The notes: generated from the sequence alone by a model not told the origin. A DNA stretch of 64,000 nt from Larimichthys crocea (GCF_000972845.2 NC_040020.1:697816-761815); one strand, 5' to 3'; shown: positions 1-18,550, numbered from the stretch's first letter. Program-made: numbers and translations.

Positions 1-1510
1 TGTTCTGGAAGAAGAAACCAGTTCAGACCAGCTTTCATACCAGTTTGAACCTCCTGAACACGGACCGGACCAAAACCAGAATGGGAAAACGAGGCGTTTG
101 TGCCGATACTGGGCTGGCTGAACTGGCTCCTTTTACATTTCACTGGTCGTCATGCCATACAGAGAAAAAGAAGCAGATTTATTTCAGGAACATAAAATCT
201 TTTTTCTTCTCGGTGTGAATTCATTATTTCAGTTTGCATTCGGCTGCGGACGCGACTCGTCACTTCACAGTGCGACTTCTGTTCTTCAAACTCGACAACA
301 CCTCCATCGCTTTCGGCCCGGGGGTGGATTTTAGCCTAGCTTAGCACAAAGACTGGAAGCAGAGGGAAACTGCTAGCCTAGCTCTATAAAAAGTGAAAAA
401 ATACGTCTTCACCGAGATTCAGTTACGGACGTCACGGCCTCCGTATGCTTCAAAGTGAGAGCTCGTCTGAGACCTCCTTTCTGAGGCTGCTCTCGAGCGT
501 CAGACGGATCGTTTGAGGCACACTGAGAACTTTCAGATCGTAAAAACTATCCAACTGTTACAGTCGCAGAAGTCGCACGAAATGACGGACGCCACCGCAG
601 CCTCAGTTACTGTGGAAGCCAGAAAGGTCGGAGTGCAGCCGCGGCCAGGTGTGGATCTGATTGGCTGTTCTCTCGGGGAGCACAGGTGGAACACCTGATT
701 TCAGATTTGTGAGTAAATAAACATTTATAACACTATGACGTAGCTGTGAAGAGGTTTTAGGACGCTCAGTGTTTAAGCATCAGATATATCGGATCAGAGC
801 CGCGGCTGCGATCGGACTCTTCGCCTGGAAGCTTCTGCTCGGGCATGCAAACTGTGGCAGCACCTCCTGGAGATCAGACTGACAGAAACATCAACATGCT
901 ACATGACTGAACGTACTGGAGGAGAACCAGAATACTGACAGCAGTACCGAGCCGTACCGCGGTACTCCGCCCGGTGGTACAGCAGTACTCACAGAGGTCG
1001 ACTGGTCCGACATACTGTAATCTGTAAGACGACCACGCTCACGTTACAAAACACGAGAATATTTTTTTTTTAAAAAAAGGCTTTCCGTGGCTGCTGCCGC
1101 TTCACAGGCCACGCCCCCTCGCACATGACGGGGGCGGGGCTTCAGCTTCAACCTCCTCTGATTGGTCTCAGCCGTGCTACTGCTGCAAAGAAACACAGAT
1201 TTTAGCTCAACTTTGACGTCTTTGACCGATGACGCCGAGGACACGGACGAACTTTTTTGGTCACGATTTTAGTCCTCCATACGTGGACACGTCCATCAGC
1301 GTCTCCCTCTCAGGTGTGTCTTGTTAATAACATTAATAATCAGGTAATATCGCGGTTAATCATAACACCTGCGGGCCGCCCTGCTCGGTAAATATAACAC
1401 AACCCCGCCCTCCCCGACCCGGGCCAAAAAAAAAAAGGTCATCGTCACGGAAACTGGCCTGGTTCACTTTTGTTGTTATGCAGCTCACACACACAAACAC
1501 ACACTCACAA

Positions 1511-1554
<44 letters not shown>

Positions 1555-2252
1555 GACCAGTGTGAGTCTGCTGTCTAAAGGCAACATGTCCGCCCTGAGC
1601 AGCAGACACAGAGTCAGCTCACCGCGCTACCATGCTAACGAGATAGCACGAAGCTAACTTATTTGTTAGCGTAGCATCCCCTTAAGCTTTGGCTGTTAGC
1701 ACTCATGCTAAAGTTCCAATGTTGTCTAACTAGCTACATGCTAACTAGCTACAAGCTAGCTCACAGCAACCATTTGTTTCTCTGTGAATAAATATGTTTT
1801 ACTAGCCGCTAGGCTAACAAGGTAGCCCATAGCTGTGAGAGCTAACACTCCACAAGTCAGTTAGTTAGCTAGTTAGCATTCCCTATTAGCAATACTAGCA
1901 CTAAGAGCTAGCCTTTAGCCACCAGTTTCCTTGGGGATATGCTAACAATGCTAACAATGTTTCTTAATATGTTTTGCTAGCTGCACGCTAATTTGGACAG
2001 TTAGCATCGTCTTTGCCAATTCAGACCTACAGCTGTCGGCTAACTGAAGCTAGCCCGAAGCCGCCACAGCGCGGTGAGCTGACGGCATGAGCTGCTGCGC
2101 CACCCTAGCCCCGCCCGCCCCGCCCTAACCCCGCCCGCCCCAGAAATCATAAACAAAAACATTAAATGACTTTTATATCTTTTCACACAGAAACATAATA
2201 ATAATAATCACTGTATACTAACCACTGTATGGATCCACAGGTTCAACCAGAG

Positions 2253-2309
<57 letters not shown>

Positions 2310-2583
2310 GCCAGCCATGTTAGCTGTGACAACACAACCAGGTAACCGTGGCAACAACATGGCTGACTAGCGAAGTGGTCAGAACTGCGTGTGATTGGCT
2401 CGGCACTGCCAGGAAATACAAGTGAAAAAGCTAAAACAGGAAACAGGAAAGAAACATTTCAAATTAAAAGGATAAGAAGCCACTCCCCAAGCGCAAAATG
2501 GCCTTAGCAGAGAGCATGATGGGAACCGTAGTTTAAATTTGGGCAGTTGTTTGGACAGCCCCCCAATTCCTGCAACAGCAGAA

Positions 2584-2614
<31 letters not shown>

Positions 2615-2974
2615 CCGCCGCCGCAGTCTTTCGATGTTTGGTTTTAATGTTTCCAAGGCAACCGTCTCCGTCAGACAGTGTGGTGAGGGCCAGGAGGGGT
2701 GGGGGTGGGAGATGTGGTCGTCACGGGAACAGAGGTCAGAGGTGGCGGATGTTGACGATGACATGGCTGTGTTAAAGGGGCGTGGCCAGCTGGAAGATGC
2801 GGTGTGATTGGTTGGTTGGTTGGTTGGTTGTCGGTCAGGTGAGCAGAAAAACTGAAGAGGGGGAGAGAATAAACACATGAGTGTGTGTGTGTGTGTGAGT
2901 GTGAGTGTGAGTGTGTGTGTGTGTGTGTGTGAGTGTGTGTGTGTGTGAGTGTGTGTTTAACACCTCACCTGTCA
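1..2974. other. Downstream flank and probable 3' UTR of rap1b, no other gene seen
   Basis: No conserved coding segment was recognised on either strand. The part just below 2975 should be rap1b 3' UTR; a minus-strand ATTAAA lies at 2643-2648 and an AATAAA at 178-183, but neither can be chosen from sequence alone. Positions 331-395 match a dispersed teleost repeat also present at 52262-52325. The stretch 1620-2060 is full of GCTAAC/GTTAGC words. Simple repeats are (AC)n at 1512-1552 and 2253-2307, (CAT)n at 2586-2614 and GT-rich 2881-2955. Apparent reading frames here are translations of these repeats. Confidence 0.5.
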
Positions 2975-7393
<4,419 letters not shown>

Positions 7394-7550
7394 CCTGACT
7401 GTCTGTCTGCTGGGCGAGAGAGAGACAGAGAGAGAGAGAGAGACAGGGAGGTCACCACTTCGCTCATCATTTCCAATCAGCCAATCACAGAGCAGCATCA
7501 CTATAAGCTCCACCTGCTGCTACAACGCACCTGGAGCTGTAAAACTATCA

Positions 7551-7598
<48 letters not shown>

Positions 7599-8050
7599 TG
7601 AAGATTTCCTCCCTCTCGGTGGGAGGTAATAATTACCCAGCATGCATCTGGGTGTTCATGAAAACAATGAGATCATGTGATCATACAGCTGGCAGTGATG
7701 TCACAACCACACGATCCTTCCTGGTTCCCTGTGTGTGTTTAAGTGTGTGTGTGTGTAATATATATACACACATATACACACACATACCAGTCATGCCTCC
7801 TTTTCGTTGCAGCAACAAGAAGCAACATGACGGAGATAAAACACACACACACACACACACACTCATCTATGTTAATAAGGGTCTGCCAGGGTTGCCATGG
7901 TGATGAGATAAGTGTGTGTGTGTGGTTAAGCAGGTGGTGTGAGGACCAAACATTAACATCTCTCTCTAACCAGCATGTTATTTTACCCAGAAGCCTCAGT
8001 TTCTGCCCAATTAGTGCAACAACAAACAGCAAACACGGAGCTGGACATTA

Positions 8051-8093
<43 letters not shown>

Positions 8094-10417
8094 TCGATCT
8101 AATGAGTTTGTCTCAGCATGCGGTTCAGGATCAGGACTTCATTAAAACACACATCAGACATTATAACACGAAAAAAAATCATTTTTCCTGTCACGTTAGA
8201 GATCCAGAAACATCCTCACAGTTATCTAGAAACATCCTCACAGTTATCTAGAAACATCCTCACAGACATCTAGAAACATCCTCACAGTTATCTAGAAACA
8301 TCCTCACAGACATCTAGAAACATCCTCGCAGTTATCTAGAAACATCCTCACAGACATCTAGAAACATCCTCACAGACATCTAGAAACATCCTCACAGTTA
8401 TCTAGAAACATCCTCACAGACATCTAGAAACATCCTCACAGACATCTAGAAACATCCTCACAGTTATCTAGAAACATCCTCACAGACATCTAGAAACATC
8501 CTCACAGACATCTAGAAACATCCTCACAGTTATCTAGAAACATCCTCACAGACATCTAGAAACATCCTCACAGACATCTAGAAACATCCTCACAGTTATC
8601 TAGAAACATCCTCACAGACATCTAGAAACATCCTCACAGACATCTAGAAACATCCTCACAGTTATCTAGAAACATCCTCACAGACATCTAGAAACATCCT
8701 CACAGACATCTAGAAACATCCTCACAGTTATCTAGAAACATCCTCACAGACATCTAGAAACATCCTCACAGACATCTAGAAACATCCTCACAGTTATCTA
8801 GAAACATCCTCACAGACATCTAGAAACATCCTCACAGACATCTAGAAACATCCTCACAGTTATCTAGAAACATCCTCACAGACATCTAGAAACATCCTCA
8901 CAGACATCTAGAAACATCCTCACAGTTATCTAGAAACATCCTCGCAGACATCTAGAAACATCCTCGCAGTTATCTAGAAACATCCTCTCAGACATCCAGA
9001 AACATCCTCGCAGACATCTAGAAACATCCTCACAGTTATCTAGAAACATCCTCACAGTTATCTAGAAACATCCTCGCAGTTATCTAGAAACATCCTCGCA
9101 GACATCTAGAAAGATCCTCGTAGACATCTAGAAACATCCTCGCAGACATCTAGAAACATCCTCACAGACATCCAGAAACATCCTCACAGTTATCTAGAAA
9201 CATCCACACAGTTATCTAGAAACAACCTCACAGTTATCCAGAAAAATCCTTGCCTAAACATAACCAAAATTAAGCATTCAAGCTTTATTTTGAAAGTATG
9301 TACTTTGTGTATTTGTATGTATTTCCAGCTCTGTGTTTATAAATTAATAATCTCTATGTGACTTTAATCCTGATGCTGAGGTTGCTTAAAGCCACAAGGT
9401 GGAAACAGGGAGCCGTTCACACGTGGAGGTTTAGACGTCCAGTTGTCAGTGAATGCATCAGCAGAGGTGGATTTCAGTGCCTGGAGGTGTGAAAAAGGGC
9501 CCGCCTCACTACGTCTCTGTTCACTTTGATGCAACAAGTCCAGGCGAGTTCGGGGAATCACAGGAAGTCATGAACCGAAGCAGCAGCAGGCGAGGCCGAA
9601 GAAGGGAAAGTGAATCTGCCAGATCAACTCTCTACCTGACTGACCCTGGTTCTAGTTCATGACACATAAACCAACATGTACACAGTAACGAGACCATCAC
9701 AGTAAAAAATCAGTTAACGCTGCATTAGTGTTTCTTTTTGGCCAGCAGAGACGCACAGCCTGACTTATAATCACCTTATAAAGCTGTTATGGCTAACGCC
9801 CAATCATGATCATCATATCTGAGTCATGTCTGTCCCCTGACGACCTTTATTCACTCTCTTTTAGCTCTGCTTTTGGTCTCCACCAATGAGGTGTGTTTAT
9901 CAGAGAACAGCTGAACCAAAACGAGGAGCTAAAAGACCCTAAAAAGCTCTTCAGAGGTGCAGAGACCGACGTTACCTTTCACAGGTGTGTCAACAAACAT
10001 ATCCATGTGATGTAATCACAGTACAAACTTCAAAATAAAACACATCCAGGATCTTTAGTGCGACATAATGTAGAGCTGAACGACATCAGTAATAATAGTA
10101 AATATTATGTGAGTAACCTGCAGCCCTGATATGTTTATATCTCTAGAAAATGTTTCAACCTGTCACAAATGATGAAGATTTTCTTTATAAATTAATTATT
10201 TTCCCAATTAAATCTGTTTACATCACAGCCACAGCCTCTGTGCGTCTATAATACACTGATAATATCATAAAACACCAGAAACTGGATATTAATATGAGCA
10301 CATATCATGTTTATAGACAGAACTCACAAATGTGACTGTAGTGTGATTATATTTTATATCATAAAATTCAGATTTTTTTCTAAACTTGCCTCTAATTTGT
10401 TTTTTTTTTCTTGGAAG
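7394..10417 (-). other. First intron of rap1b (intact part)
   Basis: Non-coding. It runs from the acceptor at 7407-7408 towards the promoter. It contains (AC)n 7554-7596, further CA/GT tracts at 7743-7864, (GT)n 8053-8092, and the 22-bp minisatellite at 8203-9252. The rest (9253-10417) looks unique and AT-rich, with no exon recognised. The interval 10223-10417 is repeated at 18551-18770, which marks where two contigs should have been joined. Confidence 0.6.
8203..9252. repeat. 22-bp minisatellite with 66-bp higher-order period
   Basis: About 47 copies of a 22-bp unit containing TCTAGAAACATCCTCACAG. In 8280-8940 monomers ending GTTA, GACA, GACA alternate in strict order, giving a 66-bp higher-order unit; the two ends are irregular. 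Each monomer carries the palindrome TCTAGA. The array lies in rap1b intron 1, is non-coding, and is mirrored by a longer, degraded copy at 14410-16350. Confidence 0.95.
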
Positions 10418-10640
10418 GTGTCAGGAGACAGACGTGGCGGCAGACAGACAGGGGTCAGCAGCGACGACAACGGCGCTGTACAGGCCAAAATTAGTGGACA
10501 CCCGCCTGATTCTTCGTGGTTAGGCAAGACAATTAGTTTTCTAATAAGGATAAGACAGACAGAACAAAAGCACAGACGAGACGGCAACAGCAACAACGAC
10601 AGCAGGAACAGAAGACAAGCAAGACAGACGAACGCTCTGT

Positions 10641-10700
10641 ACTGTCCTCTGTGTCCAGGATCTCCAACTACACACTGGCTGTCCAGTCGACCTCGACTTG
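10641..10700 (-). pseudogene. Damaged copy of the third rap1b coding exon
   Basis: Corresponds to 4982-5038. The segment encoding QVEVDGQQ...DTAGT is recognisable but several indels break the frame. It belongs to the error-rich block and most likely reflects read error, not a decayed paralogue. Confidence 0.75.
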
Positions 10701-11916
10701 TGGAAAGAAGAGAGTTTTTAAACAGACATTACTGCAGCGTATCTGACGTTAAAACGTAATCCTCGATCATGAATTATTTATTCTTAGTTTGAGTGGTTAA
10801 GTCAATCTTAACGGACAGAACATTGACACAGAGATGATTAAAGCGACGGCGTTGGGGTCGGTCTCTCGCCCTGCCTCGTGTCGGGGACGAGGCGCTGGTG
10901 GAGGTGTGTGTGTGAAACTCGTATGCGTGGTAAACCCACTCAACCGTCTTCACTGTGCTCAAGCAGGCGGTGGTGGTCACGAAACACGGCGGTCGGAAAC
11001 AACGCCGATTTCATTTTATATCTTGTGGACGTCCAGCGGTGACGAGAACTACAAACAAACTTCTGGACGCAGAAAACGACAGAGTTTTAAATAAATTAAC
11101 TTTTATCTCCGGGATTTAACTTAAATATCACGAATAAAACATGTATAACTTCTTAATGATGCAATCAGTTTTTTGATTTATTACACAGAATTCAAACTTT
11201 CTCTGACTCATCGTGTCATCATTTTGACTTCCTCTGTACAGATTTTGTAACGTTCGCAGGACAAAATTGAACGTTTGAAACAGTCAAATGTTTAATTTAT
11301 GTAACACAAATTCTCTCTGAGACGTTCTAACTCCCGCGTTTAACTCATTAACTATATTTTGTGCACTTTTTTGTTTACTGTAAGTATCACAATTCAGACT
11401 TTTATCTTATTTTTTAACTTTCTGATTCATAGTTTGTGGTATGTAATGGAACTTTATTGCCATGTGTTCACTTTGTCATATCATGAACTGAACTTTTGAT
11501 TTATTTAGAACACAGTCTTTTTTGACAGTAATAATTTTTGACCGGTTGTGTCCAGAGTGGTTGTCAGAATTTTGACTTTGGTTAAATCAAAGTGTATTAT
11601 AGTATAGTATTATAAACATGCATTAACTTATTATACATATTTGACTTTAACCGATAGTTGAACATTTTCTAATGCTCATCAATGCAATCTCATCACACAA
11701 TAGGCTCCATTCTACCTACGCTGACAGAATTATTTACTGTTATATATCAGAAGTATTAATGACTTAACGTTATGGACTTCCATCGTATTGTCATTTCATC
11801 ATCCTCATCTTTTCGTTGTCTGTGCATCGGATTGCCCTCAATCTTTCCCATCAGGCCTGCTGTCTCATAAGACCGACCGGTCCAAGCGAGACGGCGGGGC
11901 ACATCGGCTGTCTTAC

Positions 11917-11982
11917 CTTCCTTAGAACCTCATCGTCGGGTCGTACTTCTCCACGAAGATTCCCTGAAGCAAACTGGACAGT
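11917..11982 (-). pseudogene. Damaged copy of the second rap1b coding exon
   Basis: Corresponds to 6243-6311. The donor and the segment encoding [10 protein letters not shown] survive, but deletions around 11920-11930 and an insertion near 11969 break the frame. Part of the error-rich duplicate block. Confidence 0.75.
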
Positions 11983-12529
11983 CCCCTGGAACAGCAGGAA
12001 CAACACAACAGAGAACAGACATACATACAAGACAGACAGACATGCAGTGACAATAAAAGAGAGTAGGGCAGAGTGTTTAATGGAGTCCGTCTGCTGTCGT
12101 CTAATGGAAAGTCAGTAGATTGGAATTAATGTGACACAACGGACACGTCTCCATTATTCATCTGGAGAATCAACCTCATTGTAGTGAGATGTACACATGT
12201 GTTTGTGTGTGTGTGTTGTGTGTGTGTGTGTGTGTGTGTTGTTGTGAATGGACTGACAGAAAACAGTGACATAACCAGTCTGCATGCATATTTCTGGACA
12301 ACTGTCAGAAACCTGAAGTTTTCGGTCGACGTCTCTTCGGGAGAAGGACGGTAACGCTTACGGCACTAACACACAGAGCACTATTTACACTGATTCTGGT
12401 AACTGGATCATATTTATGGAGAAATGTTTGCTGTCTGTTTTCCTCTGATGTGTACCTCCGCAAGCTGCTGCTCCGCCTCACTCTCTTGATTTACAGAGGT
12501 TATGGATGGAATGAAGTAAACTGCTGAAA

Positions 12530-13100
12530 GCTTAGCTGCTGGGAGCTCTTTATCTCAGTCTGTTAGCTGCGTTAGCTCATGTTAGCTCAGTCTGTTTAAG
12601 CTGCTGTAGCTCATGTTAGCTCAGTCTGTTAGCTGCTGTGCTCATGTTAGCTCATGTTAGCTCAGTTTGTTAGCTGCTCTTAGGCTTTGTTAGCTCAGTC
12701 TTGGTTAGCTGCTGTTAGCTCATTTAGCTCATGTTAGCTCAGTTTGTTTAGCTGCTTTGCTCTTACTATGTTACTCGAGTCTGTGAGCTGCTTGTTAGCC
12801 ATGTTAGCGCAAGCAGTTCTTAGGCTGCTGGTGGCTGCTGTTAGCTCATCTGTTAGCTGCTGTTAGCCTCATGTTAGCCTCAGTCTGGTGTACGCTGTTA
12901 GCTAGTTTGTTAGTGCTTAGCTATGGTTAGCTCAGTCTGTTAGCCTGCTGTTAGCTCATGTTAGCGCAGTCTGTTAAGCTGCTGTTAGCTCAGTTTGTTA
13001 GCGCTGTTAGCTCATGTTAGCTCAGTCTGTTAGCGTGTTAGCTCATGTTAGCTCAGTTGTTAGCTGCGTTAGCTCACTTTAATAAGCTGCTGTAGCGTCA
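12530..13100. repeat. TTAGCT/GCTG-type degenerate tandem array
   Basis: Roughly 30-bp modules of the type TTAGCTCAGTCTGTTAGCTG repeat with many errors. The block has no counterpart in the clean copy, where a hairpin occupies the site (6870-6949). It may be a real array collapsed in the clean contig. Confidence 0.6.
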
Positions 13101-13561
13101 GTTTTGTGAGCTGCTGTTGCTAATGGCAGAGGCGCTTTGGACCACCGGAGAAGAGAGGAAGAGGTTGACAGGGAAAGGGACGGGGAGCAGAGCTGGTGTT
13201 TTGTTACGAGAACAGGAGCTGGAAGCCAGCATTCAGAACAGCTTCTATGGACATGATGGCAGAGGAAGAAGAGAAAGGTGAGAGGACGCTGACGGAGAAG
13301 CGAAGAAGAGAAAAGGAGAGAGTGACGAGCGAAGCCGCCGGACAAGAGTAAATGTGGGACTGACTTTTAGTGGTGGGTGAGAGCTTGGTGAAATAAAAGG
13401 CTGAAAGACAGACGCGAGCTGGCGTGACTCTCGGGACTAGGCAGTGATATCAGCTGCTGCCTGGTGAGCAAATTAATGGGTAATCAGAGCAAATACTCGA
13501 GTACAGCTGAACATAGTTAACACAGCGGGATTACTCTGAACAAACAGTGAAGGTTTACTAC

Positions 13562-13617
13562 CAGCGCTGACTTGCCGACTCTCCTGATCTAAAACAACCA
13601 GTTGTATGCACGAGCAT
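13562..13617 (-). pseudogene. Damaged copy of the first rap1b coding exon
   Basis: Corresponds to 7337-7393. The P-loop region is still readable, but lost bases and an inserted base beside the start codon destroy the frame and the donor. Part of the error-rich duplicate block. Confidence 0.75.
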
Positions 13618-14409
13618 CCCCTGAACTGTCTGTCTTCATGGGGCGAAGAGAGACACAGAGAGAGAGAGACAGGGAGGATCAACGACCACTTCGCTCAGCC
13701 TTTTTTCCATCAGCCAATCACAGAGCAGCATCACTATAAGCTCCACCTGGCTGCTAACAACCCCTGAGCGGTAAACTATCATTACACACACACACACACA
13801 CACATGAAGATTTCCTTCTTCCTCCCTCTCATGTGGGAAGTAATGATTACCCGCATGCATCTGGTGTTCAGATGAAAACATGAGATCAATGTGATCATTA
13901 CAGTGGCCAGTTGATGTCACAACCAACGCGATCCTTCCTGGTTCCCTGTGTGGGTGTGTGGAAATATATACACAGATACACACACACATACCAGTCGTGG
14001 CCTCTTTTCGTTTGCATAGCAACAAGAAGCACAGACGGAGATAAACACACAACAAACCACACAACTACACACACCGATTTTAATAAGGGTCTGCCAGGGT
14101 TGCCATGGGATGAGAGAAGTTGTGTTGGTGTGGTTTAAGCGGTGGTGTGAAGGGACGCGAAACTAGTCATCTCTCCTAAAACTCAGCATGTTATTTTTAC
14201 CCAGAAGCCTCAGTTTCGTGCCCATTAGTGCAACAACAAACAGCAAACACGGAGTGGACATTAAGAGTGTGTGTGTGTGTTGTGTGTGTGGTGTGTGTGT
14301 GTGTGTGTGATCGTCTAATGAGTTTTTCTCAAGCAGTGTGGTTAGGATCAGGACTTGCATTAAACACACATAAGACATTATGACACAAAAAAAAATCCTT
14401 GTTCCGTCA

Positions 14410-16350
14410 CGGTAAGATCGAAACATCGTACAGAGCATCCCACAGTTATCAGAAACATCCTCACGTTTACATCTAGAAAACATCCTCACAGTTATCTAGA
14501 AACAATCCTGACACCTAGGAATCAATTCACAGCATCTAGAAACATCCTCAGTATCTAGAAACAATCCTCACAGTTTTATCGAGAAGACATCCTCACGTTT
14601 ATCTAAACATCCTACGCATGAAACAGCTCACAGGATCCACCATCAGAAACATCCTCAGCTACTCTAGAAAACATCCTCAAGGATCAGAAAATCTCAAGAA
14701 TCTAGAAACATCCTCAACAGTTTACGAAAAAAACATCCTCACAGTTAGTCTAGAAACATCCTCACAGATATGTAGAAACAGCCTCAATATCTAGAAACAT
14801 GCCTCACAAGCATATCTAGAAACAATCCTCAGTTATACTAGAAACATCCTGCACAGTATCTAGAAACAAATCCTTGCAGTTATCATAGAAACCTCCTCAA
14901 CTCAGTTATCTAGAAACATCCCACAGATAGACTCCTAGTATAAACTCCTCAGGCATATATCTAGAAAATCCTCACAGATAGCTAAATAATCCTCCATTCT
15001 GAACATGCCACAGATCTAGAAACATCCTCACAGTTATCTAGAAACATCCTCCGTACATCTGAGAAACATCCTCACAGATCTATCCGTATTAGAAACATCG
15101 CACAGTTATCTAGAAACATCCTCAGTTGATCGAGAACATCCTCACAGACATCTAGAAACATCCTCCAGTTATCCTAGAGCTACGAACTCAGCTCCTCGAG
15201 TTATCTAGAAACATCCTCGTTAAATCTGAAACAGTCCGTCATACTCTAGAAACATCCTCACAGAATCTAGAAACATCCTCACAGTATCCTAGAAACATCC
15301 TCAAGTTTATCTAGAACAAGCATCGCTAATGACAGTGAAACATCCACAGAACATCTAGAAACATCCTCAGTCATATCTAGAAACATCCTCATGTTATCTA
15401 GAAACAAATCCTCACAGTATCCATGAAACATCCTCGCATATCTAGAAACATCATCCTCGCATATCAACAGCCCGTTACGAAAACATCCCAGCACAGACAC
15501 TCTAGAAACATCCTCACAGTTATTAGAAAACATCCAGCGAACTAGAACATCTGAACATTACCGAGACATCCTAGAAACATCTGAGTACTTAGAAACAAAT
15601 CCTCCAGTACTCTAGAAACATCCCGGTCATAAACTAGAAACATCCTGGATGTATCAAAGAAACATCGCTCACAGACAGCAGAAACACCCTCACAGAATCT
15701 AGAAACCATCCGCCAGAGTCTAGAACATCCTCGAAGCATCTGTAGAAAATCTTTAGAACCAGAAACAGCCGCGCAGACATCAGAAACATCCTCATCAGAC
15801 ATCTAGAACATCCTCCAGACATCTAGAAACATCCTCGCAGACATCTAAAACATCCTGCGACATCTAGAAACCCACAGCATCTAGAAACACCTCGAACAGA
15901 CATCTAGAAACACCGCTGCAGACATCTAGAAACATCCTCAGGTATCTAGAAACATCACAGTTACTCTCTCGACATGACATCCTCGCAGACATCTAGAAAC
16001 ATCCTCGCAGTTAGTCTAGAAACATCCTGCATATCCTAGAACAGTACAGAACTGAAACATCAATCCTCCAGAATCTAGAAACATCCACAGTCATTTCTGA
16101 GAAATCGTAACTGTTACTAGAAACATTCCTTGGGCAGACACTAGAAACATCCCACAGTTATCTAGAAAGCCTCTAAGTTATCAGAAACATCCTCGCATTT
16201 ATCTAAAAAAAATCCTTGCAGACCTCCTGAAACAAAACATCCTCACAGTATCTAGAAAACATCCTCACATATCTGAACATCCTCACAGTTTCTAGAAACA
16301 TCCTCACAGACATCAGAAACATCCTCACATTATCTAGAAACACCTGCCTA
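14410..16350. repeat. Degraded, longer copy of the 22-bp minisatellite
   Basis: Same monomer as 8203-9252, about twice the total length, with constant indel noise. The length difference could be a second haplotype or a read from the true, longer array; the noise is sequencing error in style. Confidence 0.8.
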
Positions 16351-17333
16351 AACTAACCAAATTAAGTCATCAGCTTTATTTTTGAAGTATGTCTTTTGTG
16401 TATTGTAATGTATTTCCAGCTCTGTCTTTATAAATTAATAATCTCTATGTGACTTTAATCCTGATGCTGAGGTTGCTTAAAGCCACAAGGTGGAAACAGG
16501 GAACCGTTCACCGACTGGAGGTTTTAGACGTCCAGTTGTCAGTGAATGCATCAGCAGAGGGGGATTTCAGTGCCTGGAGGTGTGAAAAAGGGCCCCGCCT
16601 CCTACGTCCTGTTCACTTTGAATGCAACAAGTCCAGGCGAGTTCGGGGAAATCACAGGAAGCATTACAGAAACAGGGGCAGCAGCCGGGCGAAGAAGGGA
16701 AAGTGAATCTGCCAGATCAACTCCTACCTGACTGACCCTGGTCTTCTAGTTCGACAACATAAACCACATGTACAACAGTAAAGAGACCATCACAGTAAAA
16801 AACAGTTAACGCTGCATTAGTGTTTCTTTTTGGCCAGCAGAGACGCACAGCCTGACTTATAATACCTTATAAAGTGTTATGGCTAACGCCCAACATGATC
16901 ATCATATCTGAGTCATGTCTGTCCCCTAAGACCTTTATTCACTCTCATTTTAGCTCTGCTTTTGGTCTCCACCAATGAGGTGTGTACAGAGAACAGCTGA
17001 ACCAAAACGAGGAGCTAAAAGACCCTAAAAAGCTCTTCAGAGGTGCAGAGACCGACGTTAACCTTTCACCTTTCACAGGTGGGGTCAACAAACATATCCA
17101 TGTGATGTGTAATCACAGTACAAACTTCAAATAAACACATCCAGGTTCTTTAGGCGACATAAGTAGAGCTGAACGACATCAGTAATAATAGAAATTATTA
17201 TGTGAGTAACCTGCAAGGCCCTGATATGTTTTGATACTCGAGAAAGGTTCACACTGTCACAAATGATGAAGATTTTCTTTATAAATTAATGTTTCTTTGT
17301 TTCTCCATTAAATACTGTTTTACATCACAGCCA

Positions 17334-17343
17334 NNNNNNNNNN
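17334..17343. other. Assembly gap, 10 N
   Basis: Ten unknown bases between two error-rich blocks. The fixed short length and the duplicated flanks suggest a gap of negative true size. Confidence 0.99.
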
Positions 17344-18550
17344 TTGCTAACAAAAAAATGGATTGATAAAAAACAAGAAAACTATAAATATTATATAAAA
17401 GTATAAATATCCTTAGTGTAGTTTCTCATCCTCAAACGGTGTTTTTATTTGCCGACTGAGAAAATAGTGAAAAATACAGATTTCTGATTTATTTCCCTCA
17501 GCTGAAGTGGATCTCAGATTTCTCGTTTTAGTCTGACAAACAGAAAGTTATAATCACGTGAACAAAGACAAACGCTGATTGCCAAATTAAAACTGAGCAA
17601 ATTCACTTAAATATACGCAAACGTCAACATGAGCTTGAGTAGGTTGAACGTCCTCTGGAGAGGTCAAGATGAAGGGTTACGAAACACTCAACATGGTTTA
17701 TTGAGCATTTAGACGATATTACGCTGTAAATTAGAGACGTTAAAGCCTGATGACGGTTCGTCAGCGCTCACAGATGGAAGAAGACTTTGTGCTGTTATTT
17801 TAAAGATATGAAGGATCTTCTAACGTGCCATCAGCAGCTCGGGCGGGCTGTATTTTTCTCACAACTGTGCAGTTCGGCTTTTTCCCTCAGACACGAATGC
17901 ATCATGATGTTAGCTTGCAAAGTAAAGTTTGGTGGAGAGAAAATGGACACACACACACACGCCACACCACCACCAACACCACACACACACACAGATCCCT
18001 GAGTCAACCAGAACTAGGTGGGGCCTGTCAATACTCAGAGTGGTGTGTGTGTGTGTGTGTGTGTGTTTGTTGGCTGACAGTACAACAGCAGAGGAAAAAC
18101 CAAGCCTTGTCTATACACTACAGTCAGACAGACAGGTAGACAGGACAGACAGACGGGCAGAGGGACAGACAGTTTCCTCCAAACTCCTCAACCCGCAGTT
18201 TGTAATAAGTTACTACTCCTCCTTTTGTTTTTTGTTTTTTTTTCCCTCCTCCAGCAGAGCAGCGGGAGTTCCGCAGCTCTCTGTCCGCTCTCAGAACACT
18301 CCCTACCCGCCAGCTCTGGCAAAAGGCCCCGCGCCTTGGAGTTTCTGGAGGACAAAATAACAAGCCGGGGGAGCAGGAGACTTGAACAGGCTTTCAAAAA
18401 ACACCCGTTATTGTTAGCCAGCTTGTCGTCGCCTCTGATACCAACATATTATCGTTTAACGGAGCTGGCTGTCTGTCTGCCGCTCCCGTCCCGTCTGTCT
18501 GTCCGCCGGTCGCTTCCGCAACCCAGCCCAGCTCGTCTCGGCACCGGCTG
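17344..18550. other. Error-rich duplicate of about 18771-19990 (assembly artefact)
   Basis: Collinear with 18771-19990 including the CA tract, the GT tract, the GACA run and the GC-rich end, but with many indels. No gene recognised. Confidence 0.85.

Larger units (their letters stand above)
10418..17333. other. Error-rich duplicate of about 4785-10237 (assembly artefact)
   Basis: In order, this block repeats intron 3 from after exon 4 of rap1b, exons 3, 2 and 1 ghosts, the hairpin/TTAGC interval, the 22-bp array and the following intron. Single-base insertions and deletions occur every few tens of bases, mainly in homopolymers and dinucleotides, as in raw long-read sequence. It stops at a 10-N gap. 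No selection is visible: splice sites, codons and spacers are equally damaged. It is best excluded from gene prediction. Confidence 0.85.

Noticed and set aside
8203..9252. CRISPR-like array
   Set aside because: Direct 22-bp repeats without unique spacers, in vertebrate intron sequence.
10418..13620. A second, tandem rap1b gene or pseudogene
   Set aside because: Exons, introns and intergenic repeats are equally damaged by indels next to an N gap; assembly error explains it better than duplication.
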